From assembly GCA_029240105.1 (NCBI GenBank), contig JARBTR010000001.1:116633-180632 (forward strand): DNA of 64,000 nucleotides. Direction: 5' to 3'. Below the pieces are notes generated by a model. It was not told the DNA's origin. It saw only the letters and a list, made by a program, of their open reading frames with translations, and did not search any database. Origin of the DNA: Caryophanales bacterium (GTDB lineage: Bacteria; Bacillota; Bacilli; JARBTR01). Positions 19,030-27,306 of the stretch are shown in pieces; position 1 is the stretch's first letter; every line of letters begins with the position of its first letter. Made by a program: the position numbers and the translations under genes.

Positions 19030-20390
19030 TGGCATTTGAAGGACTATCCGAGCGCCTGCAGAACACAATTAACAAAATTACAGGCAGAGGAAAACTTAAC
19101 GAACAAGACGTTAAAGACATGATGCGCGAGGTTAAACTTGCACTACTTGAAGCAGACGTAAACTTCAAAGTAGTAAAAGATTTCGTTGCAAAAGTACAAG
19201 AACGTGCTGTTGGCCAAGAAATAATGAAATCCCTTACACCAGGTCAAATGGTTGTAAAAATCGTGCAAGAAGAGCTCACTGAACTTATGGGTGGCACGAA
19301 TTCACGTATTGCAGCAAACCATAAACCACCAACCGTTGTCATGATGGTCGGACTTCAGGGTGCTGGTAAAACTACCACTACTGGTAAATTGGCATTATTA
19401 TTACGTAAAAAATACAATCGTAAACCGCTATTAGTTGCTGCCGACATCTATCGACCTGCTGCGATTAAGCAGTTAGAAACATTGGGTAAACAATTAAGCA
19501 TGCCTGTATTCTCATTGGGTAACCAAGTGAGTCCAGTTGAAATTGCTCGTCAAGCGATAGCGAAGGCAAAAGAAGAACATCTCGACTATGTATTAATCGA
19601 TACAGCAGGTCGTTTGCATATAGACGAAACGCTCATGAATGAGCTAAAGGAAATCAAAGAAGTTACAAATCCAACTGAAATCTTCTTAGTAGTTGATTCA
19701 ATGACAGGTCAAGTCGCAGTTGATGTTGCAAAAAGCTTCAATGATTTGCTGGATATCACTGGTGTCGTGCTAACGAAGTTAGATGGCGATACTCGTGGTG
19801 GTGCGGCTTTATCCATTCGTTCGGTTGCAGATAGACCAATTAAATTCGTCGGTATGGGCGAAAAAATGGATGCCTTGGAAGAATTCCATCCAGAGCGTAT
19901 GGCATCTCGTATCCTTGGTATGGGTGACGTACTTTCTTTGATCGAAAAGGCACAAGCAGACATTGATCAAGATGAAGCAATGAAGCTTTCCAAGAAAATG
20001 ATGCAAAACAAATTCGACTTGGAAGATTTCTTAGCACAAATTCAGCAAATTCGTAAAATGGGTCCTTTAGGAGATATCATGAAAATGATTCCTGGAGCCG
20101 GCAAAATGAAAGGTCTTGCGGATGCTCAAGTTGATGAGAAACAACTTAATCGTGTTGAAGCAATCATTCGCTCCATGACTAAAAAGGAACGTGAGAATCC
20201 AGACTTATTAAATGCTCGTCGAAAAATTCGCGTAGCGAAAGGTAGTGGAACATCCGTCCCTGAAGTGAATCGTTTGCTGAAACAATTTGAAGATATGAAG
20301 AAAATGATGAAGCAAATGACAGGAATGATGGGCGGAAAAAAAGGGAAAAAGGGCCGTGGCGGTTTAGGCGGATTTAAGCTTCCTTTTTAA
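19029..20390 (+). CDS. ffh: Signal recognition particle protein Ffh
   Basis: The SRP54 GTPase that binds signal peptides and the scRNA. N-terminal NG domain with GLQGAGKTTTTGKLA near residue 104, the DTAGR-type IDTAGRLHID and TKLDGDTRGGAAL; the methionine-rich M domain (about 300-453) ends MKKMMKQMTGMMGG followed by a lysine/glycine tail. Length 453 is normal. It ends the ftsY-ylxM-ffh unit at a strong terminator. In B. subtilis rpsP would follow directly; here about 8 kb of accessory genes intervene. Confidence 0.97.
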   Translation: MAFEGLSERLQNTINKITGRGKLNEQDVKDMMREVKLALLEADVNFKVVKDFVAKVQERAVGQEIMKSLTPGQMVVKIVQEELTELMGGTNSRIAANHKPPTVVMMVGLQGAGKTTTTGKLALLLRKKYNRKPLLVAADIYRPAAIKQLETLGKQLSMPVFSLGNQVSPVEIARQAIAKAKEEHLDYVLIDTAGRLHIDETLMNELKEIKEVTNPTEIFLVVDSMTGQVAVDVAKSFNDLLDITGVVLTKLDGDTRGGAALSIRSVADRPIKFVGMGEKMDALEEFHPERMASRILGMGDVLSLIEKAQADIDQDEAMKLSKKMMQNKFDLEDFLAQIQQIRKMGPLGDIMKMIPGAGKMKGLADAQVDEKQLNRVEAIIRSMTKKERENPDLLNARRKIRVAKGSGTSVPEVNRLLKQFEDMKKMMKQMTGMMGGKKGKKGRGGLGGFKLPF

Positions 20391-20422
20391 ATTCAATCTA
20401 AAATCAGGTATTTTATTCAAAT

Positions 20423-20458
20423 AAAAGCATTTTAGCTATAAGGCTAAAATGCTTTTTT
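20423..20458. terminator. Intrinsic terminator after ffh
   Basis: AAAAGCATTTTAGC / GCTAAAATGCTTTT, a 14-bp stem with a 6-base loop and T tract; A-rich on the other side, so it may also serve the converging gene at 20486-20992. Confidence 0.92.
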
Positions 20459-20485
20459 AGAGTTGAGGGGCATTAAAAAGCTATT

Positions 20486-20992
20486 TTATTGAATGATTTG
20501 ATTGTTGAATTTTTTAGTTCGAAATATGAATCCGACAATAATAAGTGCAATTATTACAACTGAAGAGTTGAAATAGATATTTTTGAACAGTTCTCTTATT
20601 GTAAGTGGTGGCCCCTGAAAATTCTTTTGAGCTTTAAAGGCATAAACTGCTTTTACCCATTTATCTCCTTCTTTAATTGCAATAGCAGAGGAAGTGGGTG
20701 TCCCAATAATTTCATAATATTTAGTTCCAATTCGATAATAGTTTGAAGCATCACCATGATATTCTCCAGTATTATCATTAGCTTTTGTCTTTACTTCCCC
20801 TATAACTTTACCGATTTCACCTTCATCAAGAATTAAATCCTGTTTTACATTAACACCATTCTCATTAATGATATGGTCAACGTTATAAACTTTTTCTTTC
20901 CAAACAACAAACATAGTAGACCATTGATGTGCCTGAACAGAGGAAGAAATCAAAAATACAAGTATTAGGGATAAAAAAACTATTCTTTTCAT
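20486..20992 (-). CDS. Exported membrane-anchored protein of unknown function
   Basis: 168 residues from the ATG at 20992; the ORF-track GTG at 21004 lies in the GGAGG box that serves this ATG. A signal peptide (MKRIVFLSLILVFLISSSVQA, cleavage after AQA-type VQA) is followed by an extracellular region and a single C-terminal transmembrane segment (SSVVIIALIIVGFIF) with a basic tail, a type I membrane topology. No recognised domain. It converges on ffh and begins the accessory block between ffh and rpsP. Confidence 0.75.
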   Translation of the reverse strand: MKRIVFLSLILVFLISSSVQAHQWSTMFVVWKEKVYNVDHIINENGVNVKQDLILDEGEIGKVIGEVKTKANDNTGEYHGDASNYYRIGTKYYEIIGTPTSSAIAIKEGDKWVKAVYAFKAQKNFQGPPLTIRELFKNIYFNSSVVIIALIIVGFIFRTKKFNNQIIQ

Positions 20993-21223
20993 AAATACCT
21001 CCACACTTACCCATTTTCCATTATAATATCGGAGATTATTAGTCTAGGTTAAATTTGGAAATTAAAGTTACAACTAAAAGCATCAATCATTTAGAAAACT
21101 GCAATGTTAAATTTGTATTTGTTTTATCAATTATTTCAAAAATAAATGTAAGACACATACAGCAAGCACAGCATCTAAAAGTTAAAAATTTGCTAATCAA
21201 CTAACTTTAAAGCTTTAACTCAT

Positions 21224-22114
21224 TTAATTAATATTTTTATATTTTTTTACCATAGCAATTAAATCAGGAATAAAATCTGAGTCTTGTCGCAATTTCATTT
21301 TATTTTTATAAAAATCAAAAGGATCTTCACCTGGTTGTAGGACAACGCCTTTGTTTACATCGCCAGGTCGAGTATTTTCAAGAGCTGGCTGTGAATTATT
21401 TACAACGCTAGCGGTGTTATCATTAATAAGACTTTTCCAATCTTCATGAAATAAATACTGGTTATGTAAAGTGATTTGTATTTGTGGTGCGTAATCCGAA
21501 ACAGTGTATTGACCCTGTCTTGTAATGTTACCTTCAACCAGTTTTTCATGTTCCATAATTGGAATATTAACAGACTTAAATTTTTGGATTGGCACAATAT
21601 ACCTTTGGTTTACTTGTAAGGGATATACATAATTATCTGGTTGAAAACCAGTAAAACTTTCAATATCAAGAATATCTCCTTTTTTTATGTCAATATCTGA
21701 ATAATAGACGTCATCGACTCTAGCTTTAGTCAAAAAATATTCTTGAGACTCTTTAAATACTCCTTTTTTACCATAAGGGTCTGGACCGTTATAGTTTTCA
21801 AGATTTTTGTCGATTGTTTGATAATTATATTTTATTAACCTGCATTCAAGAATTGTCACTGCACAAACACTGTCAATATCTTTTAATGCTAATTCTTCTC
21901 TAAAGCCAGCTCCGCATGCAATCGCTAAATTTCGCTCCGGTATTGGCATCGGAGGTGATTGTGGAAACTTTAATGAGCTATAAGGAAGAGATTGGGGAAG
22001 TGGTACTTGTGTTGTATCCAATTTTTTCACGACAATTTTCGGTTCCTGTTTACCGCATCCAAACAATCCTATTGAAATTGAAATGATTGCAACCAACGTT
22101 ATTAATTTTTTCAA
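21224..22114 (-). CDS. Lipoprotein of unknown function
   Basis: A lipobox LFGC with the modified cysteine at residue 20 follows a hydrophobic signal segment. The ORF track starts at GTG 22123, but that codon is one base from AAGGA; the TTG at 22114 has proper spacing and gives 296 residues. The mature part is soluble and contains an acidic and proline-rich N-terminus (TTQVPLPQSLPYSS). I recognise no family. Both starts preserve the lipoprotein signal. Confidence 0.72.
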   Translation of the reverse strand: MKKLITLVAIISISIGLFGCGKQEPKIVVKKLDTTQVPLPQSLPYSSLKFPQSPPMPIPERNLAIACGAGFREELALKDIDSVCAVTILECRLIKYNYQTIDKNLENYNGPDPYGKKGVFKESQEYFLTKARVDDVYYSDIDIKKGDILDIESFTGFQPDNYVYPLQVNQRYIVPIQKFKSVNIPIMEHEKLVEGNITRQGQYTVSDYAPQIQITLHNQYLFHEDWKSLINDNTASVVNNSQPALENTRPGDVNKGVVLQPGEDPFDFYKNKMKLRQDSDFIPDLIAMVKKYKNIN

Positions 22115-22233
22115 ATGAATCACGTCCTTCAGATTTGTAATAAAAGATCATTTTTTACTCATTTATTAATAACAGTCTTTAACATGAAAAAAAGTCACAT
22201 TTTACAAAAAAGTGTAATCATCTATTGCTTTAA

Positions 22234-22322
22234 AAAAAGCATTTTAGCAAAAGTGTGAACTGAACCCCATCTTAGACAATTTTTGTCTAAGATGGGGTTC
22301 AGTGTAGCTAAAATGATTTTTT
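22234..22322. terminator. Nested two-level terminator hairpin after the mltG-like gene
   Basis: An inner perfect 20-bp inverted repeat (22260-22279/22283-22302) with a 3-base loop sits inside an outer stem ATTTTAGC/GCTAAAAT that extends through A and T tracts with one mismatch. The outer sequence nearly equals the ffh terminator stem. It lies 7 bases after the minus-strand stop codon at 22329 and can act on both strands. Confidence 0.85.
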
Positions 22323-22328
22323 CGTAGT

Positions 22329-23570
22329 TTAATTCGCAAATTTCACACCAAATTGTTGCATTTGCGCATTATGTTCTTCTAATGTTTTGGAATAATGATT
22401 TTGATCATCTTTCCCAAAGAAGAAATACAAGTATTCAGATGGTGTTGGGTTTAAAGCTGCTTGAATAGCCCTAGTACTTGGATTGCTAATAGGTCCTGAA
22501 GGTAAGCCATTACATTTGTATGTGTTATATAGTGCCGCGAATTTACCTGTATCGCTGAGTAGTGCATTACTAGTAATGTTTTTATTCACATATTCACGAG
22601 TAGAATCTGCTTCTAGTTTCATTCCTTTGGCCAAACGATTTTTAAAAACACCGGCAACTAATTTCATGTTTTCTGTGGTACGTGCTTCTTTTTCAATGAT
22701 CGATGCTAAAATAATTGTTTCGTCCGAAGGCATTCCAGACTTGTTTGCATAGTTAATGAGCATCTTTTTTACAATAGCAGTGGGATCATCATCCTTATAA
22801 AATTTATACGTATCTGGAAATAAATAGCCTTCCAAATTAAATGCGCGATTTGCACTTGATGGGATTGTGAAAGATTGTACTTTATAAGTCTGAGCTACAG
22901 TATAGAATGCAGCTTTTGTTACAACACCCTTTGCCTCTAAACGTTCCGCAATTTGCTTGAAGGTAAACCCTTCAGGAATTGAAATTGAAACTTCCACTTT
23001 AGGCGGAGGTGTCTGTTGTTCAGTGCTTGGACTTGGTGTGCCACCAGAATTTGGATCAGGAGTTGTTGCAGGATTACTACTTGGCGGTGCACTTGGGTTT
23101 GGGTTCGTTTCTGTACCAGACCCTTCTTTAGGATCTTTACTTCCGCTTGTTGCAGGGGTTTCACCCTTTTCTTTTTTCTCATTATTCTGCTTTTCAGTTT
23201 TATCAGCATTCATTTTTGAGAAGTCAATATTTTTAGCTATGCCTATTGCCCCGTTAACACTGAACAGGACGGCAAAAGTAATTAATAACACTTTTAAAGT
23301 CTTCTTTTTAGAAATTAAAAGAAATATTGAAAGTGCAGATAGTCCCAGTATGATAGCATTTAGCGTATATGATAATGGCAATTCGCCATTTTTATCAAAT
23401 AAAAAGTGAATCACAAAGCTTTCAATTTCCCAGACTGATAAAATAGCAGCAATTACCAAAGACACCCAGCCTATTATTTTTAAAAGCTTCCGACGTCTTT
23501 GTCCCTGTATGTCATAATGATTCTGCAAATATCTGTTCATTTCTTCGTTTTCATTCTGAATTTTACTCAT
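22329..23570 (-). CDS. mltG: MltG/YceG-like endolytic peptidoglycan transglycosylase
   Basis: MltG cleaves nascent glycan strands at the membrane and sets their length. The C-terminal half carries the YceG domain: LEGYLFPDTYKF, ILASIIEKEA with the expected catalytic Glu, and NGLPSGPISNPSTRAIQAALNP. The start moves to ATG 23570 (MSKIQNENEE), because GGAGG lies inside the longer ORF; 413 residues result. Unusually, the N-terminus has three hydrophobic segments (about 30-58, 66-90, 95-115) instead of one, then a Lys/Glu and Pro/Ser/Thr-rich linker (about 130-195). A consensus promoter lies 39 bases upstream. It is separate from the housekeeping operons, so it may be a second MltG paralog. Confidence 0.85.
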   Translation of the reverse strand: MSKIQNENEEMNRYLQNHYDIQGQRRRKLLKIIGWVSLVIAAILSVWEIESFVIHFLFDKNGELPLSYTLNAIILGLSALSIFLLISKKKTLKVLLITFAVLFSVNGAIGIAKNIDFSKMNADKTEKQNNEKKEKGETPATSGSKDPKEGSGTETNPNPSAPPSSNPATTPDPNSGGTPSPSTEQQTPPPKVEVSISIPEGFTFKQIAERLEAKGVVTKAAFYTVAQTYKVQSFTIPSSANRAFNLEGYLFPDTYKFYKDDDPTAIVKKMLINYANKSGMPSDETIILASIIEKEARTTENMKLVAGVFKNRLAKGMKLEADSTREYVNKNITSNALLSDTGKFAALYNTYKCNGLPSGPISNPSTRAIQAALNPTPSEYLYFFFGKDDQNHYSKTLEEHNAQMQQFGVKFAN

Positions 23571-23608
23571 TAATTCCTCCATTATGTAAGCATTTAATTC
23601 ACTAACTA

Positions 23609-23636
23609 ATTATAAATCCGATAACCCAATTGTCAA
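23609..23636 (-). promoter_or_regulatory. Strong SigA promoter for the mltG-like gene
   Basis: On the minus strand: TTGACA, 16 bases, TATAAT. Both hexamers are perfect. It is upstream of the mltG-like start on the same strand. Confidence 0.8.
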
Positions 23637-23944
23637 TTTTTAGGGTTTTTAAAAAAGTTAAATCTTAAACTATCAGACTAATATAGTCCCATTAAATATT
23701 AAATATGATATTATTTAAATGAAAAATAAGAAATTTTTTCCATTTCATAATAGTTTTTATTTTTGGATCAGTTGCAGTTGAATGTTGTTATCTAATAAAT
23801 TCAACTCACAATTTTTTTTTATGGTTTAAAAGTATCTTGGCATTAACATGATCAATAAATTTTTCAGTTAATTGAGCAATTATATATTAGTAAATGATCA
23901 TATTCTTAACAAAGCAATGTATAAAAATAGAGGTGTAGTGTTGT
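23637..23944. other. AT-rich intergenic region
   Basis: About 310 bases between the divergent mltG-like gene and the first membrane-anchored paralog. Very AT-rich, with no ORF, clear terminator or repeat; presumably it contains the promoter of the plus-strand gene, which I cannot place confidently. Confidence 0.4.
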
Positions 23945-25285
23945 ATGCAGTTTAGGCATTTAGCAAAAAAAGCGAAAGAATCGTTGTTTTTAATTGTTCT
24001 GTTACTTATTTGTATAGGAGTTATTGTTTCGATTAATTTGCCAAAAGGGAAAGAAACGAAGAAGACTTTAAACGAAAAGAAGCAGATTACCTATGCGCCA
24101 GATTATCTAGAAAGCAATGGGCAGCCATTTGATTATAAAAAAATAAACAATACCGCACCACTTAAGATTGTTCATAATCCATTTTTTGATATCACATTCC
24201 AAATGCCAGATGGATTTTCTCTAATAGAAAGACCTAAAACAGTTCAAAAAGATGGGAAACCCGAAAAATATTTCATTTTTGCTGCGAATGATTGGGATCG
24301 TAATGGTATTTACATGACAGCAGAACTTTTTGAGGGAAATGAAAAAGAGTATCTGGAATCAAAGAGATCAAATTCAGAAGATCTTTCATTATATGGTTAT
24401 ACAAATGTACAAGGAATGAGTCTTTCAACCACAAGATTACTTAAGAAAGAACTCCATGGTTCAACCTATTATTCCATTGGAAGAAATTTTAATGATAAGT
24501 ATTTACTAATTGATTATGTTATAAAACATGGAAAATATTTGTTGAAATGGGAAGTTTGTAAGGTAATAGATGAAGGGAGTTTTGATTTAAATTATTGGGT
24601 ATCAGCTTCATCTATACCATTAGAGCAAATATTGAAGTTTACAACTATTAACAAAAAAAATGGTCAAAATGCAAATGAAACCCCATCTCCTGAAACGAAT
24701 TTACAGCCAGAAACAGATATCTATTTAGCAGGAAGCATTTTAGATCAAGAGTTTTACAATGAAAATGTTCATTCTTACAGTGACAAAACAACTAGCTTTG
24801 AGATTCCTTTTTTTAGCATGTTTTTTCAACTTCAAAATGAAGATAATTTCATATTCTTAGACAAAAATGCACAAGCAAAACATTTTGGGGAAGCGTTAGA
24901 TCCAAAGCGCCATTATATTTACACAATACGTTCGGAAGCTGAAACTATCATTGGTTTATCAGCAAAAAATGGTGAAGAAGGGGCACGGAAGTATCTTGAA
25001 GATATAAAAGCAAATTTAGGCGAGAGAACGATTGTTGATTCCACTAATCAAAAAACTGTACAGTTATCAGGATCTAAAATTGTAGAAAAAGAACTAAATG
25101 GTACGACATATTATAAAATGGATGTTCAAACATCTGATACTTTTTACATTAGCCATTATGTTGCAGAATGTAGGGGATATGTATTACATTGGCAAATCTT
25201 AGGTACAAATAAGGAAATTCATAAAATACTCGAACAAATGTTAGATTTAACATCGATTCCGACCACGAAACAACTTGCTTATTAG
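23945..25285 (+). CDS. Membrane-anchored paralog family protein 1 (tandem two-domain form)
   Basis: 446 residues: a short basic N-terminus (MQFRHLAKKAKES), one hydrophobic segment (LFLIVLLLICIGVIVSINL), a charged linker and then two copies of an unrecognised domain. The first (about 75-225) opens with NPFFDITFQMPDGF, the second (about 275-440) with SFEIPFFSMFFQL, and each ends with a hydrophobic strand before the C-terminal helix (YLLKWEV, YVLHWQI). The N-terminus and the domain are shared with the genes at 25402 and 27307, so these are paralogs. An AGAGGTG box precedes the ATG. Likely cell-surface facing; function unknown. A terminator follows immediately. Confidence 0.75.
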   Translation: MQFRHLAKKAKESLFLIVLLLICIGVIVSINLPKGKETKKTLNEKKQITYAPDYLESNGQPFDYKKINNTAPLKIVHNPFFDITFQMPDGFSLIERPKTVQKDGKPEKYFIFAANDWDRNGIYMTAELFEGNEKEYLESKRSNSEDLSLYGYTNVQGMSLSTTRLLKKELHGSTYYSIGRNFNDKYLLIDYVIKHGKYLLKWEVCKVIDEGSFDLNYWVSASSIPLEQILKFTTINKKNGQNANETPSPETNLQPETDIYLAGSILDQEFYNENVHSYSDKTTSFEIPFFSMFFQLQNEDNFIFLDKNAQAKHFGEALDPKRHYIYTIRSEAETIIGLSAKNGEEGARKYLEDIKANLGERTIVDSTNQKTVQLSGSKIVEKELNGTTYYKMDVQTSDTFYISHYVAECRGYVLHWQILGTNKEIHKILEQMLDLTSIPTTKQLAY

Positions 25286-25325
25286 AACCTTTGATGTAAA
25301 AGTCAAAGGTTTTCTTTTGTTTTAT
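25286..25325 (+). terminator. Intrinsic terminator after paralog 1
   Basis: AACCTTTGA / TCAAAGGTT, 9-bp stem with 8-base loop, then a T-rich tail; starts right after the stop codon. Confidence 0.85.
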
Positions 25326-25401
25326 AAAAATACATTTTTTCCCACTTTTGAAAGAGATAATGTTAAGATATCAGTAAAATAATTGGTAAAGGATGGAATG
25401 G

Positions 25402-26184
25402 ATGAAGTTTAAACATATATTTTTAAAGATAAAAAATTCTATGTTCTTAATCATTCTTTTCATCATTGGAATTGGAATTTTTGTGATTGTAAATTTACCT
25501 GACGACGAATCGACTGGAATAAAGAAAAATACTGAAAAGATTAAGTCAATTGATGTGCAAAAGGAGAATGAGCAGGTAGAAGAAGATAACGATTTTGAAA
25601 AGAATAACAGTAAGGTTTTAGATGTAGATAAAGTAGTGCCTAAACCATCAAAAGAATATTACGGTCTTATCGATGGTGTTGAGTACAAAAATAATTTTCA
25701 TGGTCGTGCAGAAGTGTATCAAAATCCTTTCTTTGGCATGAAAGTACATTTTCCGAAGGGATGGATTATCGGCGATCCACCTGAGGTATCAACGCTTATC
25801 CCGTTTGAAAAAAATAAAAACTACTTATTCAATGCCTATGTAGATAATAAATATCTTTTAGGTGTAACAGCTGAAAAATTTGAGGTTGGATCAAAAAAGT
25901 TTTTAGAAGATGTTGTGAAAACAGATTATATAAGCTTAATTGGGCCAGAAATAAATGGGCGAATTGTAGAGTCCCCTATTCAAACTTCTGACGTAGAAGT
26001 TATAAAAGTTAACAATTATGAACTAAATTATTTTGATGTAAAAGATATGGGTGATTATTTTCAATCGCATTATGCTTTAGAATTGGTTGATACTATTCTT
26101 CATTTTCAAATAAGAAGCTTTAGATCTAAAGAAGAAACACATAATGCATTTGCTAAATTAATAGAAAACATTACCTTTGAATAA
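25402..26184 (+). CDS. Membrane-anchored paralog family protein 2 (single-domain form)
   Basis: 260 residues from ATG 25402; the ORF-track ATG at 25393 is immediately next to AAAGGA, while 25402 has correct spacing and aligns with MQFKHL of the paralogs. N-terminal anchor (MFLIILFIIGIGIFVIVNL), acidic linker (about 35-80), then one domain opening YQNPFFGMKVHFPKGW, with LGVTAEKFEVGSKKFLEDV in the middle and a C-terminal ILHFQIRSF strand. It shares this layout with the gene at 27307. Function unknown. Confidence 0.75.
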   Translation: MKFKHIFLKIKNSMFLIILFIIGIGIFVIVNLPDDESTGIKKNTEKIKSIDVQKENEQVEEDNDFEKNNSKVLDVDKVVPKPSKEYYGLIDGVEYKNNFHGRAEVYQNPFFGMKVHFPKGWIIGDPPEVSTLIPFEKNKNYLFNAYVDNKYLLGVTAEKFEVGSKKFLEDVVKTDYISLIGPEINGRIVESPIQTSDVEVIKVNNYELNYFDVKDMGDYFQSHYALELVDTILHFQIRSFRSKEETHNAFAKLIENITFE

Positions 26185-26224
26185 GCTTATTTTCCTATTA
26201 CTAATATTGATTTTAAAAAACCTA

Positions 26225-26290
26225 GAGGATGGTGCCTATGCAATTCAACATTTGGCTTTAAGGGCAAAGGGTTCATTATTTTTGATTTAA
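26225..26290 (+). pseudogene. Truncated 5' remnant of a membrane-anchored paralog
   Basis: About 65 bases matching the ribosome-binding site and first 17 codons of the paralog at 27307 (GAGGATGGTGC...ATGCAATT...CATTTGGCTTT...AAAGGGTTCATTATTTTTGATTT) with only a few differences. One base is missing after the third codon, shifting the frame to a TAA, and similarity stops abruptly before the anchor segment ends. Too short for the ORF track. It directly precedes the methyltransferase gene. Confidence 0.8.
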
Positions 26291-26354
26291 AAAGATTATT
26301 CAAATTTAATTAAACAATTGTATTTATAATAAAAACTATTTTTTGAGGATATTT

Positions 26355-27179
26355 ATGAAAAATGAAGTTAGAGACTTTTTTGATAGGTATGGAGTTAAAG
26401 AGTGGAATCGATTGGAAGATACTACTTATAGTAAAATCAACTATCTGTTACATATGCATTTTATAGAAAAACATTTGAATAAAGGTATGAAAATTCTTGA
26501 TGCGGGCTGTGGGGCAGGCAGATATAGTATTGAGTTTGCAAAAAAAGGCTGTAAGGTAACTTTGTTTGATATTTCTGAAGAACAACTTAAAATAGCTGAA
26601 AAAAAGATTATTGATGCAAAGGTAAATGAAAATATAGAAGGCATCTTTCAAGGAGATATTAGAGATTTATCTCAATTTGAGGATGAGCAGTTTGATGTGG
26701 TTGTTTGTTATGGTGCTCCACTTTCTTATGTACTTAAAAATAGAGATAAGGCAATTTTGGAATTTTATAGGGTTTTAAAAAAGAATGGGTTGTTATTTGT
26801 TAGCGTAAACAATAAATGGGGCATCCTCAAAATGCTTTTAGGTAATAAATATCCTGACTTCTTTAGTGATCCAGAATATTGGCATATAGACAAAGTGATG
26901 AAAACAGGAGATTTACCTAAACATGAGAAAGTTGACCATCCACCAAGACATTTTTTTGAGGCTGAAGAACTTAATAATTTATTAATAGAGAATGGGTTTG
27001 TTAAAACTGTTTTAGGGGGAAGTCCTTGCTTTAGTTGTGGTAATGCTCAATCAATCGATGAATTAGGTAAAGATGAAAAAGCACTTCATACAATTCTGCA
27101 AATTGAAATTGAAACATACACAAAGCCAACTATGGTTGATAATGGAGAATTTTTACTCGCAAAAGGTATTAAAAAATAA
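26355..27179 (+). CDS. Class I SAM-dependent methyltransferase
   Basis: 274 residues from ATG 26355, which has GAGGA 5 bases upstream; the ORF-track TTG at 26343 overlaps that box. The SAM-binding glycine motif ILDAGCGAGRYSIEFA is near residue 45, followed by the acidic loop VTLFDISEEQL and motif GDIRDLSQFEDEQFDVVVC. The C-terminal part contains CFSCGNAQS. Substrate unknown; resembles general small-molecule or UbiE/COQ5-like methylases. It sits between a paralog remnant and an intact paralog, so it may have been inserted or duplicated with them. Confidence 0.88.
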   Translation: MKNEVRDFFDRYGVKEWNRLEDTTYSKINYLLHMHFIEKHLNKGMKILDAGCGAGRYSIEFAKKGCKVTLFDISEEQLKIAEKKIIDAKVNENIEGIFQGDIRDLSQFEDEQFDVVVCYGAPLSYVLKNRDKAILEFYRVLKKNGLLFVSVNNKWGILKMLLGNKYPDFFSDPEYWHIDKVMKTGDLPKHEKVDHPPRHFFEAEELNNLLIENGFVKTVLGGSPCFSCGNAQSIDELGKDEKALHTILQIEIETYTKPTMVDNGEFLLAKGIKK

Positions 27180-27199
27180 CTTATGATACTTTGAAAAAT

Positions 27200-27217
27200 G
27201 AACCTTTGGGTTCCTTT
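27200..27217 (+). terminator. Weak hairpin after the methyltransferase gene
   Basis: GAACC-TTTG-GGTTC stem followed by CTTTT; short stem and a poor T tract. Confidence 0.35.
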
Positions 27218-27306
27218 TAAAAATCTTAAATTATCAACATTTTTCTTTACAATATTCTTTAAATAATGATTGTGAAACATATTTAAATAACTTGAGGATG
27301 GTGCTT

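Noticed and set aside
22957-23409. 150-codon plus-strand ORF across the mltG-like gene
   Set aside because: Shadow of the Pro/Ser/Thr-rich linker and membrane region read on the other strand.
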